From Caenorhabditis remanei (Eukaryota; Nematoda; Chromadorea; Rhabditida; Rhabditidae): a stretch of DNA of 64,000 nt. Within the stretch, counting starts at the first letter, position 1; each line of letters starts with the position of its first letter. Where the stretch lies: positions 14,942,001 to 15,006,000 of the forward strand of contig NC_071331.1 in NCBI RefSeq assembly GCF_010183535.1, given 5' to 3'. Positions 35,956 through 48,500 of the stretch are shown piece after piece. The notes beneath the pieces were generated by a model that had not been told where the DNA came from, searched no databases, and was given only the letters and a program-made list of their open reading frames with translations. The position numbers and the translations under genes were made by a program.

Positions 35956-38154
35956 ATCAGTCAATGATCCGAATATCATATGCAAAGGATTCCAAAGAAT
36001 GGAATAAAAGAGACATCTTTATGTATATGTAGATTTCTATAAAAATAAAAAGTGAACAGTCATTTTTGTGTCACCACTACCACCATCCTCATCATCACAA
36101 ATCCTTCTTTTTCAACCCGTCTTTTCTTCATCTCCTCCTTGTACGGCATCATCCCGAAAAGAAGTTTTTGTTGCGTGTCAAGGCCGCCCCGATTGCGTGC
36201 GTACTGGACTGTCCCGACCCCCATCTCCTTATCCGTGTGTTCTATCTTCTCGCTGTCTCTTTTTCTCTCTTTTCACCTCCTAGCACACTGAACCAATTAC
36301 CTCTATTTCCATGTCCGAGTGTATCATTGTCCGGTAGAAGGGACGCTTCCAAATAGCCACAAAAGGATAACCACGGTTTTCTCTTTCATCAACTTTTCCT
36401 CTTTACCTTCAAGCTGCTTCGGGACTACTGATCCAGTTATCTTTGATTTCATTGATGTTTCTACACATTCCTTAGATGTTTGTTTCTATTTTTGATATAT
36501 AGACGACCAAAGGCTTCAGATGACGAGAGATCCTGAAGTAAGGTACTGTAATAAGCTAATAATCTGAGAAACACAATTGTAGTAGATTTGAACGAACTAA
36601 TTCTAAATGTTTATAAATCTAACTTCTTTGGTTCTAGAGTAAAGGAACATTCGTTCGCCAAATTAAAACCTGAACTATCATGAGCTAACAATCTGACAAG
36701 TCACATTTGGATTGAATTTGATATTTTATTTAATATTTCGATTTTATTTGTTGGGAAACGACTTGTAGAATCCCAAGAAATCTTGTATTCCATTTATAGA
36801 TGTTTATTCCTAGTGATCCATGATATATGATTAGGTTCCGGTTTGGCTCGACTCTTTTTCGAATAACTGAGAATTCAAAGTTAAGTTTCCCATCGAATGC
36901 AACTGTCCCTAGTTTTTTTCAGAAATATAGTATCACCAATTTCGATTTAAATTCCAAACTTTCCTGTGTTTCTCTTTTAATTACCACGGCACTTTTGTCG
37001 TAAAAGCAAACCCAAAAACTCATTTCTCACCTTCTATTCCACATGACGTTTCATTTTTCTTCAATTCATCGTCCTTCTTCTTTCCACAGTTTAGCCTTTT
37101 GAATCTATGTCTGACCTCCCGGGACAGACGACATGAAAAGAAGGAAACCAATCGTTTTTGGTCATTTTCTATCGTTTCATTCCCTGTTTTGTGACATAAT
37201 CTTCTCCTCAGAATCCTTCCGATTCAAATCCTTCCATTTACAAACAATTCAGAAGGTCATTTTTCATCTTTTTTTGTCACTTCTTACTCTTTTCTGAAAT
37301 CTATTCCATTCATGTATCCATGTGGTGAATTCCTAGTCATTTTACGTGGATGGCTTGTTTGCAAAAAGTGAAAAGCAATGAGGTCGACGCGCACCGGTTT
37401 TCCGTTTTTGGCTAAATAGACATCATTTGGTTGAGGAGTAACTAGATGCCATAGAACGGTCATCGGAATGGAGAGAGGGTTATCCACGAATCATTACGAA
37501 AGTGCAGACGGGATACATGATTTATGATCAGAGGGAGTCTCGAGAAAAAACATAAAAAGGGAAATTAAAATGGATCAGTGATTCATGTGTTTAATGAATG
37601 TTTTCTTTATATTTATCAGTAGCGTATCCATTAAATAAAAAAAAGACAAATAACGATTAACCTGAAAAATGAAAATGAAATGACTGACTGTAAATTGAAG
37701 TTTTTAGTGATAAATCAATGATTGGAAACTTAACAATAATGTGCATTCATGTTCTAAAAACTAGGAATTGTTTCCAGAAATTTCACGTTCATAGATTTCC
37801 AGCAATACAAGATTTTTCTTGTAAATTAAAGAGTATCTAAACTGTTTATCCAAACGGAAACTCCTCTTCAATTTCTGTTTGAATTCATTTCACTTCGTCC
37901 CCTCCACTTACTTTTCAAAATCCGATACAGTAAAAGAAGTTTTCATTTCGAAAAGACTCGGTCTTTACTCCAACTTGTTTATCTAAGTAACCATTTATTC
38001 GTGCTGCGAAGAGAGTTTTCTCTCTTCCGCTTATTCCTCCGTTTTCGCTTCAAATGACCCGAAAACAGTCTTGTCCATTTCCATAATCTCCCTCATTTTG
38101 TTCCGTATCCTTTCCCGAATTTGTTCGTTTCCAAAACTTTCTGTCTTCCAGTAA
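35956..38154 (+). promoter_or_regulatory. Intergenic region upstream of let-653
   Basis: About 2.2 kb. AATAAA signals for the upstream gene at 36003 and 36044. A C-rich block (36060-36350) resembles the block in trpa-1 intron 5 and may be promoter or outron sequence. An acceptor TCTTCCAG ends at 38151, 3 bases before the let-653 ATG. No gene seen. Confidence 0.4.
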
Positions 38155-41100
38155 ATGCGACATCCCCTGGTTCCGCTCTTATTGCTAATAGCATTCATTA
38201 CAGTATTATCACAAGGTGAGGCATTTCCCGATTCCAATAAATTAATAATTGATCATTTTAGCTTTTGTCCCAAAATGTAACTCATTCTACGTTCGGTGGC
38301 CTCGAGTTCGTCTCAATTTCAAAGCAGTTGCTGAAGCGAGATTATCATTAAAAGGATGTCAATCAGCATGTTCCCTCGGAGAAGATCCAGTGTCACCTGG
38401 AAAACAATTGGAATGTGCAGCAGTGAATCACCAAGCATCTCCAGATGGATTCTCTCATCATTGCGACGTCTTCCAACCACATCAACTGCAGAATGTTGAT
38501 GGATATGTTGAGGCTGATGATCGATTCACTTTCTATTGGAAATATTGTCTTTCTTGTGAGTTTCAGAACTGTTTGTTCTTTTTCCGTAGAGCTTCTCAAA
38601 TTGGTTTTTGAAAATTGAAAATGTCTTTTTAAAAACTAGGAACAATTCGATTACAGACAATTTTTTGAAAATTGATATTTTCAGCCACTCGAAAATGCAC
38701 TGGAGACTATGCATTCACATATCTTTCCGACCGTTATATGGATCAGAAGTCAGTGGTTAAAACGACAGTAAAAGCAAATCTAGAAGATTGTCTTTCCGAT
38801 TGTTTAGATGAAATATCTTTTGAATGTCGATCCATTTCATTCAATAGAACTGACGGAGGATGTCATATGTCTAAGGATTCACAAATCTCACGACCGGAAG
38901 CAATTCGATTGAACAATAACCCCAACTATCGGATTGACTATTACGAGAATAACTGCTATAATCGTGAGTTTTTGAGAAAAAGAAAACAAAAAAAGAAACT
39001 ATTTTGCAGTATCCGAGTCTTTCACTTTCAAACATGAATGTCGTGAGAATGGAATCTCTGTTAGTGTCAAATCACGTCTTCCGTATACTGGAGCCCTCTA
39101 TGGACTCTATGACTTCTTCACTTGCAGAATTGAACCAAAAGAATCTACGGAGTTTGATCACTTTTTCCCTTATCAAACTGTCAGTAAAAACTGTTCAGAT
39201 TCTATCAAATACAAGGTGAGTTTTTTGAATTTTTGAACTGAAAGAGAACAATGAAATCTTCAGGGAAACGAAATGGTTCTAGAAGTAGTTTTATCGACAG
39301 ATGGAATCGAACCGTTATATTTCATTACCCCGGAGGATTTGACTTATCAAGCAAAATGTCCAATCAATGGAGTCAAAGCGAAAGATTCTTCAAATACAAA
39401 ATCATCAACTCATTTGGATAATAGGTTTGTTCATTCTTCTATTATTCAGTTGTATTTTATTTTAATTCGAACTGAGTTTCCGATTGATTCATTTGTTTGT
39501 TGTGTTTAGAAACAAAGCAATGGAGGCATCAGCGCATGCGTTGTTTGAGTTATTATCCAAAACTGGAGATGACGACGGAGCATCTCTTCAGAATACATTC
39601 CCACTTCCACTGACGACAACACAAGTTTCAAGGCAAGTAACAACAACAAAGAAGATCCCAACAACTACTAAATTGACGACTACAACCACTGCAACTACAA
39701 CTCAAAAACCAACAACAAGTAGTAAACCATCTACAATAACAACAACCAAAAAACCCTCAACCCCTGTTGTCACAACTTCTCCCAAAACTTCTCTCAAAAC
39801 TACTACCACAACTCCCCCTCCTTCTACTACTACAACTGTTACTACTATCACAATTCCACCAACTCGAACTACAACTAAAAGCACACGTCGTTCCACAATA
39901 ATGTCAGCAACTCCGAAAGTTGCTATCATTGTGGCGAAAGATTCAAGTTTTGCAAGAGCCCGATTGTTCACTACAAAACATCCAAGTACACTCAAAATGC
40001 AAGTTTTCTTTTTATTTGTTTCGTTTCTTCTAACATTTCCTCATTTCCAAATAAGTTTTTTGGTTTTCCCTTTGTCTTCTTTACTTTTTCGATGGGAAAT
40101 TGATGAGAAAAAATGAAAAAGTATACTAAAACACTATTCAAAATAATTAAAAGAAGTTCAGATGTAGTAGAATTTAAAAAATATCCAAAACCTAGTATCT
40201 TGAAATTTTTTATTTAATAAATTCCCTAAAATTTCTTCTAATGTTTCACATCAAAGTTAAGAAATTTTGTGACTAACGTTCAGTTTTCAGTGATGTTCCA
40301 TCTACGACAGAAGTTTCATCAACTGCCAGCACAACAACAACAACAACTACTACTACTACAACTACAACTACTCCCAAACCGACTACAACTTCATCCACAA
40401 CAACCACAACAACAACTCAAACACCCACAACTACCGTAACTACACCAGCAACAACTACAAAAATTACAACAACAACCACACCTGTTCCACCAGTTACAAC
40501 AACTATAACTGCAGCAACTTCTAGACAAACAACAACTTCTGTTGGTCCACCAGCATCTTCATCTTCGACGTCTTCTTCAGTAGTCAGTGATGGGTAAACA
40601 ATTGGTTTGTTTTTCTTTAATAAATTTATAATTTCAGATCTACAATCGCCGGAAAACCAAAAGTTCCAGTGATTTTTGACATTTTCCATAATGGACAAGC
40701 AGTTGAAGCAGTTGTTGTGGGCACAAAAATCACACTTTCATTCCGTCCACACTATCCAATTCCTCCAGAATATGTGTCAGTTCGTGGATGTCAAGTAGAG
40801 CCAATTGATCCAAAATACGAATGGGAACATGAACCATTATTCATTATCCGAGATGGATGTCCAGCAGATGGAGTTGGTTTGGTCTGCCCACCAACACACT
40901 CAGAGTTTGGAGCAAAAGTTTCTGTTGAAGCATTCAGATATCAAACAACTGGACTAGTACAATACTCATGTCTAGTCAGAATTTGTCCGTTCGCCCCATG
41001 TCCGAAGGTAAGTTAACATTTTTATAATTCAAAAAATAGAAACAATTTCAGAGCAACTGTGATGACGTTGAAGGGTGTGACAGCAGCTATATGCATAGAT

Positions 41101-41396
41101 ACAGAAGAGAATTATCACTTGAAGACATACGAAAAGCGTTAGAAGCCAATCCAGAACTAGCTTCTCAATTCGGAATTTCTCCATCTGCATTTGCGAGAAA
41201 TCCTTCGAAAACTAAAAACTTCACGAGTGTTGTCGGTATGTTCAACTTTTTTATTTTCTTTCTAATCTAAATTTCTGAAGCTTCAGAAGAACAACAAAGA
41301 ATTGCTCTTGGAGGAGATCACGTTGTACGACGTCGTCTGATTGTTGTCAATTCAGAAGATCAATTGAGATATTATGTGAGAACTGGAAATATCTAA
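38155..41396 (+). CDS. let-653: Secreted PAN/ZP mucin LET-653
   Basis: Exons 38155-38215, 38262-38555, 38685-38963, 39010-39215, 39264-39424, 39510-39998, 40291-40593, 40638-41007, 41052-41235 and 41287-41396 give 818 residues. In order: signal peptide (MRHPLVPLLLLIAFITVLS), two PAN/apple modules (cysteines from about 26 to 208), a ZP-N half (FKHECRENGISVSVKSRLP... to CPINGVKAKD), a Thr-rich mucin stretch of about 200 residues, then the ZP-C half (VPVIFDIFHNGQAVEAVVVG ... CLVRICPFAPCP), a RYRR cleavage site and a soluble tail without a membrane anchor. LET-653 is a luminal matrix protein needed to keep the excretory duct open. The intron after 39998 uses a GC donor (GCAAGT); the phase requires it. 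AATAAA at 41543-41548. Confidence 0.93.
39600..40580 (+). repeat. let-653: Thr-rich mucin coding repeats in let-653
   Basis: Imperfect ACA/ACT/ACC codon arrays (TTTKKIPTTTKLTTTTT-like, then a run of about 14 Thr near residue 505) in exons 6 and 7, interrupted by the 292-base intron 39999-40290. They would be heavily O-glycosylated. Opposite-strand valine-rich frames (39702-39995, 40417-40698) are only shadows of these codons. Confidence 0.75.
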
Positions 41397-41850
41397 GAGA
41401 AGGACTTCAAGTGTCTTTTTGTCAGCTTTATGTTTTTTTTCTATTTTTAAGTTTCTATTTTCAACCATCCAAACGCCAAACGAGCGGGTCTCATCTCGGA
41501 ATTTCATAGAGATTCTCATTTATTTCTAGAAATATTTTTTTCAATAAAGACGTTTGTAATTTATGTTTATTGTGATAAAACTGCGATGAAAAAACGCTCT
41601 TGTCCTCTAGAAAGAAGGACACCGCGATCTGACCAACATTACACTTACGTCGCTGCCCTCCGGGTCAACTCACCGCAACTGTTTCTCAGATTGCCCGACA
41701 GCTGACACTTGTCTCCTTCTGCCATTCGATCCACATCATCTGAATACAAAACCAAGCAGATGCTCTTCATCTCTTCCACTTTTTTTTCTCTTTTGTACTC
41801 ACATCACTGCCGCATCACTTTTTTCACAACCTTTTTTTTTGTTTTTCAGG
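41397..41850 (+). other. let-653 3' UTR and gap to the F-box gene
   Basis: AATAAA at 41543-41548, then about 300 bases to the F-box ATG. A strong GTTTTTCAG acceptor ends at 41849, one base before that ATG. Confidence 0.45.
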
Positions 41851-43008
41851 ATGAAAATTTCAAAATTTCCTTGGGTTGTTCAAAAGGAAATTTTGAAAAG
41901 AATGCAGCTGATTGAACTGATTTTAATGTCCTTCTGTTCGAGAAAACTACAAGAGTTTGTGGGAAGAATTTTGAAATTGAAATCAAGTGAACTCGAAACA
42001 ATTTTTTATCATTGGTTTTCAACGGAAGATACTAGAATTGCATCTACGTACAATGGAGAAGAGTTTATTTTTCTGAGAATAAGATCGAAGCCGGAAATAG
42101 GGGATCGAATTCCAATTAAAATGAACTTTATGGGAATGAGTTTGCAGTGTTGGTGAGTTATACCGTATCCACTTGAAAATAAATATCAACAATTTCAGTA
42201 TGCCAACGGAGAGCGAAGAGTTTCTTATTTGTTGCGACGAAGGAGAAATAGAAACCATTTTACTAGCAATTCACAACTTTTTCCTCAGTTGGATCGGAAC
42301 GAATATCAAATACGAATTGAAAGGCGGTTACTATATACCAAGAGTGACAAGCATAACAAGCAGTCAGATTTTTCTTATGGACAATCGGACAGCGGCATCA
42401 CAGTTGGCATCGTTTTTAAGTTACTCTCCAGTTCTAGAATTCCTTATTTTAATTGTACCGAAAGACTCGAAGACTGAAGAAGTTCCAGGACTTGCAGAGA
42501 CGAAAGTTTTGTATTATTGGGCTGGTGACAAGGCAGACATTCTTCTGGCTAATTTCAAAGGAAGAGAGTTATACGTATACTACGGAGAACTAAGCGATTC
42601 TGCAGTAATTAAGTTTTTGAATGACTGGAAATCGAGTAATGGATATCGAAATTTGAAGTTTGTCTATATGTTTGTTGATGAATCATTCGAATTACATCCT
42701 GATGTAATCATGAGTCAATGCAGTTTCAAAACTTTCGATTCAATGAAAAAGTTTCCAGTTTATCATTACCTAGAAAGGTTAGCTATCACTTTTCACACCA
42801 TCTGTAAATTTAAAATATATCCTTCAGATACGAGATTCACCCCATCATGTTCCGTTCTTTTAAATTCTCCAGTCAATACTATATAGTGAGGGAATCAGAT
42901 GGATACGTGGCTTCGTTCAAAGTTCAATCGAATTCAATGTTTTTCACAGCCTGGAATATGAACGAGAAAGATTTTCAGGAGAAGCATGCGAATAATATGT
43001 TTCAATGA
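41851..43008 (+). CDS. F-box protein with FBA-type C-terminal domain
   Basis: Exons 41851-42152, 42199-42777 and 42828-43008 give 353 residues. The N-terminus (KFPWVVQKEILKRMQLIELILMSFCSRK) is a nematode F-box; the middle and end (VFSLS-like segments EFLILIVPKD, YHYLERYEIHPIMF, ending in DGYVASFKV...NSMFFTAWN) resemble the FBA_2 substrate-recognition region of the large, fast-evolving Caenorhabditis fbxb/fbxa expansions. Such proteins link Skp1-cullin E3 ligases to targets and many are thought to act in immunity. No symbol is possible because family members turn over rapidly between species. A TTTTTCAG acceptor one base before the ATG fits trans-splicing. AATAAA at 43235-43240. Confidence 0.85.
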
Positions 43009-43372
43009 AGAATACCTACAGAGATAGTTAATCATATTGCTCATTCCGAAACTACAATTTTTCCTTTTCTCAATGATTATTGTATTACTTCCAAACATTT
43101 CATGTCGAATGAAGTAATGGCAATCTTGCAGTTTAACAGAAAGTTTTCTATTTCTAAAGCATTCGAATGATTTCAACAATTATTTTTCTTCGAATAACGT
43201 TCTAGTCCAAAACTTATTTATAAAAGAATCGCTTAATAAAGAAGTTCGTAAAGAAATGTGTTATATTTAATACAGTAGAAAAAAGTTGCAATAATTATGA
43301 AAAGTTGATCGAGATTTAGGACCGAATATTGGCAAATTTCTTTGATTTGAAGAATGAATGTCGACCGAGTAA
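43009..43372. other. Convergent 3' region
   Basis: 364 bases between the F-box gene (+) and the next gene (-). Contains the F-box poly(A) signal at 43235-43240; otherwise nothing. Confidence 0.5.
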
Positions 43373-45076
43373 TTAAGGATGTCCAGGGCGGAAGGGATTT
43401 GCATTGTTCTGTGAAATTTCAAATAAAAAAGTGAATGGAAAATCAATAAAACTCACATCTCTGCACATCATAGTTGTATCCGAAGTCTGATTCATGAAAT
43501 TTTGATTGCTTTCCAGGTTATTTGTTTCATCTTCGTCCAGCTCATGTTCATCTTCGGATTCTTCTGATCTGATGAATTCAACTGAATTAAAACTTCGACG
43601 TGTTGTTTCCGGGCTTGGGCGAGGAGTTGAAGAAGCAAGAGGGTGTCCCAAAGAACTTCTGCGAACTGAGCTTTCTGATAGTGTGCGATCGCGATTAGTC
43701 AGAGGAAGCACGACTGGTGGCTGTTGAGGAGGTTCGACGACTTTATAGCGAGAATCGAATTTGAAATGCTGTAATATTGCTGCGTTCATGAATGAAATTG
43801 AAAGTAAATTAAAACATACCAAAATATCAGGATCGGGAGATGACTCATGAGTTTCTTTATCAAACCATTTTCGTACAAGTTTTCCATTTTGATCCTCCAC
43901 GTCTTTTTCTATGATAACTCGTGAACGATGCTCTTCCATCTCACGGAAACTGGAGAATTCGTGAGGATTATAACTTATATCTGATTGAGAAGTAAGGGTA
44001 TGCTGGCTGTAAGAGTCTTCGATAGAAACTTCGGACGATGAAGGCATCTGATGTGTTGTGTGCCGTCCAGAAATGCTCAGTGTTTCGATCTGATCCGTAA
44101 TTGAGAGTGTTGATTGCGTCAGAGTAACATCGTGGTCATTTTGAGAAATTTTTTCTGATGTTGAATGATGTCGTCCATCATGTTGAGAGTAAGCTCCTTC
44201 TTGTTCAAGCTTTTTGTCAAAATCTTCGGCATCTTTTCGTAGTTTTTTTAGCTGTAAAGAAAACATTTTTAAATAAAAAGCAACCGGCTAAACCCAATTA
44301 TCCATCATCACAGATTCTTCTTTTGTTGGAGTTCTGCTGATATGATCGAGTTGCCACATCGAATCCCGCTCTAATACGTGATTAGTTTGATCGCGCAACT
44401 CGGATCGATGTCCGAAATTGCACGCCCCATTTTCCTTTGCGCAAAACTCGAAAACTCCCCAATATTTTCTTTCCGGATGGACACTAGTAAACAATTTCGT
44501 ATCCCTACTGTGATTGTAGACCTGAAATAAGCTATACTCAGCAACAAAATAGAGGGCTGAAAACTTACGAAACCTTGCCCCATATCCATCAAAATCAGTT
44601 TTTTATAAGATCCATAAGAATTATTCGTATGTCTGTAACGAATGAAATCTGGGCAAAGTATAAATAAGCACTCGACCCGAACGTATCCATGTTCAAATGT
44701 GGTTTTAGGAATTCTGTATTTCACATATTCCGTTGGTTTAATTTTGCGAATATCTCTCAGTTCTCGTTCATAGGACGATTTTTCATCACGACTCTTTGCA
44801 TAAACCACCTTAGCAAAAAACCATTCGCCTGGAGAGAAACCATTCCAATGATACTTCGGCATAACCATGTAACCATCTTAAATAAATGTATCAATTAATC
44901 AAACTACAGCTTGGATATTTACCTCTGATTCTGATGTGCTGGCTGTAAGCGTAAATCTCACTTTGCCTCATTGATGTTCTGGTTTCGTCGCCTGTTTTTT
45001 CAACTACTAATGCAAGAAACTCGTCTTCTTCTTTTAGCTTCTTCGGTGGTGGAAATAAGTACCCCTCCGATCTCAT
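43373..45076 (-). CDS. Unrecognised nematode protein, 483 residues
   Basis: Exons 44923-45076, 44569-44876, 44312-44521, 43820-44251, 43457-43768 and 43373-43408 join in phase to 483 residues. I recognise no domain. The first 200 residues look globular, with aromatic-rich strands (KYHWNGFSPGEWFFAKVV, RKYWGVFEFCAKENG) and a short charged helix. The second half (from KKLRKDAEDFDKKLEQEGAY) is low-complexity, rich in Ser, Thr, His and acidic residues, with many SP/TP sites and a C-terminal acidic patch (EESEDEHELDEDE). There is no signal peptide or membrane helix. An intronless read-through of exon 3 would end six residues after TKEES. AAATTTCCAG lies 5 bases before the ATG, as for trans-splicing. 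Confidence 0.75.
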
Positions 45077-45303
45077 TTTTTCTGGAAATTTGCAATATTT
45101 GTCTAGAACTTAATTTTTTTATAAAATTTATAAAATAAAAACGTCTGCGTTGAGAACAACACGAAAGAGTCGATATTTTGATTCAATTTGAAAAATGTGA
45201 AGAAAAACATAACCAAACAAAAGTTAGAAAACAAAAATAGTCTACATTGGTATTGAACCTTTTCACGAATTTAAATCGCACAACTCATGAAAAGGTCCAT
45301 AGA

Positions 45304-45507
45304 CATGGTGATTTTTTCGGAACCACCTCCTTTCATTCTAACGAGTTTTTCTCGAAAATGACTAAAAATTTTTCGAAAATTCTTTTTAACTGCCATGGAT
45401 CCTCCAGTTATCTCGGATAACTACAATTACTTTTCCGAAAATTTTAATTCTATTTCGAGAAAAATTCGTTAGAATGAAAGGAGGTGGTTCCGAAAAAATC
45501 ACCGTGA
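45304..45507. mobile_element. Foldback element (MITE)
   Basis: About 53 bases at the left (GGTGATTTTTTCGGAACCACC..., on to TTTTTCTCGAAA) recur inverted at the right (TTTCGAGAAAAATTCG... to AAAAAATCACC), with a 90-base AT-rich centre. Arms differ at about two positions, so the insertion is fairly recent. Possible flanking TA dinucleotides are ambiguous; no longer target duplication is seen. Confidence 0.75.
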
Positions 45508-48500
45508 TAAGAGAAAACGCGTTTTTAAAACGGTTTCCATTAAAAGTGTCTGCACGCGAACTACTGTAATCGTGTGGAGACCAGTTAGAAAAAAAATGCT
45601 ATGCGTCTCTCTCACAGTACGCAACCTTCTTTTTCGGAACTAAAAACGATGAAAGCTGTAAAATTTTATTAAAAAAACATTTTCTAATAAATATTACAAA
45701 CATTTGTAGAATATTTTTTCTAACTCAAGGTGGTTAAAATATAAATACTTGGTTTGAAAGTTCTACATGAGCCCCACATATATTTTAAGAATAAGAAAAA
45801 CGTCTCGATAACCTGAACCTGAAATAATATGACAACGACAGAAATACAACAACGTACGCTAAAAAATTAGATTTGAATCTGAGTTCCCAGATTCTGAGAA
45901 TCTCAGATTCTGAGATCGATTTCTGTTGTCTTCGCAAACCTATCTTTTGTTATGAATCTCTGTTAATTTTTTTCTTTAAGAAAAAGTGAACATGAAATAG
46001 GAATTTTCACAATACACACAATCCGGATAGAGCTTTTTGTTTGTAAAAAACCATGCAATCTATCGGAATGAATTAGGCCGATCTGTTTTATTCTTATTCA
46101 TTTTCGTTCGTTCCGCACATCTCGCAGCTATCTTACTGTAGAATCAAACGACTTGTTGTTGTCTATTTTTCTATTTTTCGTACTGCTACTAGTATTACTA
46201 GACGTCTTTTACCATTCATGTAAGGCTAAAAATATAATAACCTAAATAATAATACAGCAATTGCGTCAGCAAGGTTCACAGAATTTGACGTGGTTCTCTT
46301 CGTCTCAAAACCAAGAATTATATTTGTTTATTTCTTGAATTCTGATGAAAAAAATAACAAGATTTCTCTGCATTAGCAGAATTAACCGAACTGAGCAAAG
46401 AGCAACCACCCTGTTGCAGGAAAATAGAAATGTTCAAAAGTCAGAAAACTAAATTTGATTCAGATAAATCGAATTACTAAATAATTTATAGACTTTCGAT
46501 TTTTTCAGTGTTTATTTCATTCTTTTTTTGAGAAGTAGTCTCACCCAAGGTTGTCGTACGGTCAGGGATTAACCAAATGAGCTGAATTTTTGAACTTCGA
46601 CTAATCTTCGGGTCCTCCGCCTGAAAAAACCAAAATGTTCCATGGCTGGGAACTCCAATATAAAATTGGCACACGACCTTTGTGATAGCCTTGTTCTCAC
46701 CAGACGTATTATTAGGTTTTCTATAATCTGGAAACCATTTGTCTTCTCATAAAACGTGTCTATGTATTTGTAAATAATGAATTGTCTAAACATTCCAAGA
46801 ATCTATTTTCTCTCGATTATAGTTTTGAGCAAGACACGATTTCTAAATTATGGTGTTGCCGTACTCTCTGTGTTTCTGAAAATCGAATCGTTTCAATAAA
46901 TCTTGATTTACTGAAGCTGAACAATTGGCTGACGAAGAAACATTGATAATAGCCTCATTGGCTTTGAAATTTTCAAATTAAAAAAACGATGAATTGAAAA
47001 ACATCGCCCATTTTTTCAGCTGAAACCCACCTCTCGTTTATGTTTCCAACACTCCCTACTGTTCAGAAATACTCTCTTCATCATTGTTTGAACTTTTATC
47101 CATTTTCAAATGTTTTTTATCTTGAACCGGCACGAATTCATCTCTACATTCATAGATCCACACCAATTTCTCTCTTGTTTCACAGTATTCCGTGGAGATT
47201 TGAGACTTCGATAAGACTGGTAACTAGGTGTGATGACTGGAGATAATGTGGATCTTCGTTCTAATTCTACCTCAAGAAACCTGAGTAACTGTGTAGTTTG
47301 TATATGTCAACCTATTCACTTCGATCATCTAATCAGACGGATCACTCAGTGAAATGAAGCATAAACAGGTGGTTCATTCTGATTTCTTAATTCCAAAAAG
47401 TGATAATCATGCATGGCTTTGCAACTCATATGATTAGTAAGCGATTTTGGAGAAATGAATGTGATCGAACACAGAGTCTAGTCGTCTATTTTGCAGAGAA
47501 AAAAGAGAAATGAACTCAGAGCACATTAGGTGTACTTATGCTGATTTATCGCTCTCCAATACTAGGAATTTAATTTTTTGCAGACTTTTGAAGGAGTCTC
47601 CTCTTTTCCCAAACCTGTGTTGTATTAATCAGTTTTCAAATAAATTTCCTGATTTGGAAGTAGTAGTATATATAGTTTGAACATATGATTTCATATCAGT
47701 AAGTAATACATAATGTATCTTGTTTTCTGCTTGTTTGAACATGAATAAAGATTTGTCTAGGAAGGAATGAAGAAACTACAGTATTCTTCAAATGTGTTTC
47801 CATCCCTTTCGGATATCTATCGGGTACAATCTTTCTCGCAATCGACTCACTTACCGTCTCATTTGAATGGAATATTGAAGATCAAACGTTGCTGTAAATT
47901 AGTACAAGACTGTTTGGCCACTCATTGAATTACTGAGGACAATCTGTAAAAAATAAAAAGATATTCCTTCTCAATGTTTTTCGCGAATTTCTTATTTTTA
48001 ATGTTTCCCATATTCCATTTATTTTAGATAGAACCTCACTGTTTTGACATTGAACAGTCAGATAGTAGGTAGTTTCTTTGATTGGAGTCAGTTTTTTCAC
48101 TCACATAAAATTTTTGCTCGGAGAAACCCTCCTCATCTTTATAAATCTCAAGGCTGGACTTTTAGACTCTTTCTTTCTTTTTTTGAGTTTATCTCTATCA
48201 CGAAAATCAACTCAAACCAACTGATCTGTCGCGTGAATAACATCATCTGGATGAACGGAGGGATTCATTTGAGATCATCCACGGATGTGTTGGATTATTG
48301 GTCTTCAAAAGAACGGATAAGTGTCATCTGGTACCTTCTAATCTGTTAATAGTGTCTAGTTACGATGATGTTGTATTGCTTCGATCAAGCACATTTTTAG
48401 CTTTCAAAAAGTGTAAGTCTTCTACTAATGCGTTGGTGGTTATAATCAGATGTACTTCTAATTTATCCAATGTTTTGATATCATTCTCGGAAAAACGGCT

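Noticed and set aside
39702..40698. Valine-rich minus-strand frames opposite let-653
   Set aside because: Exact antisense of Thr codons in the mucin region; no independent start context or splice sites.
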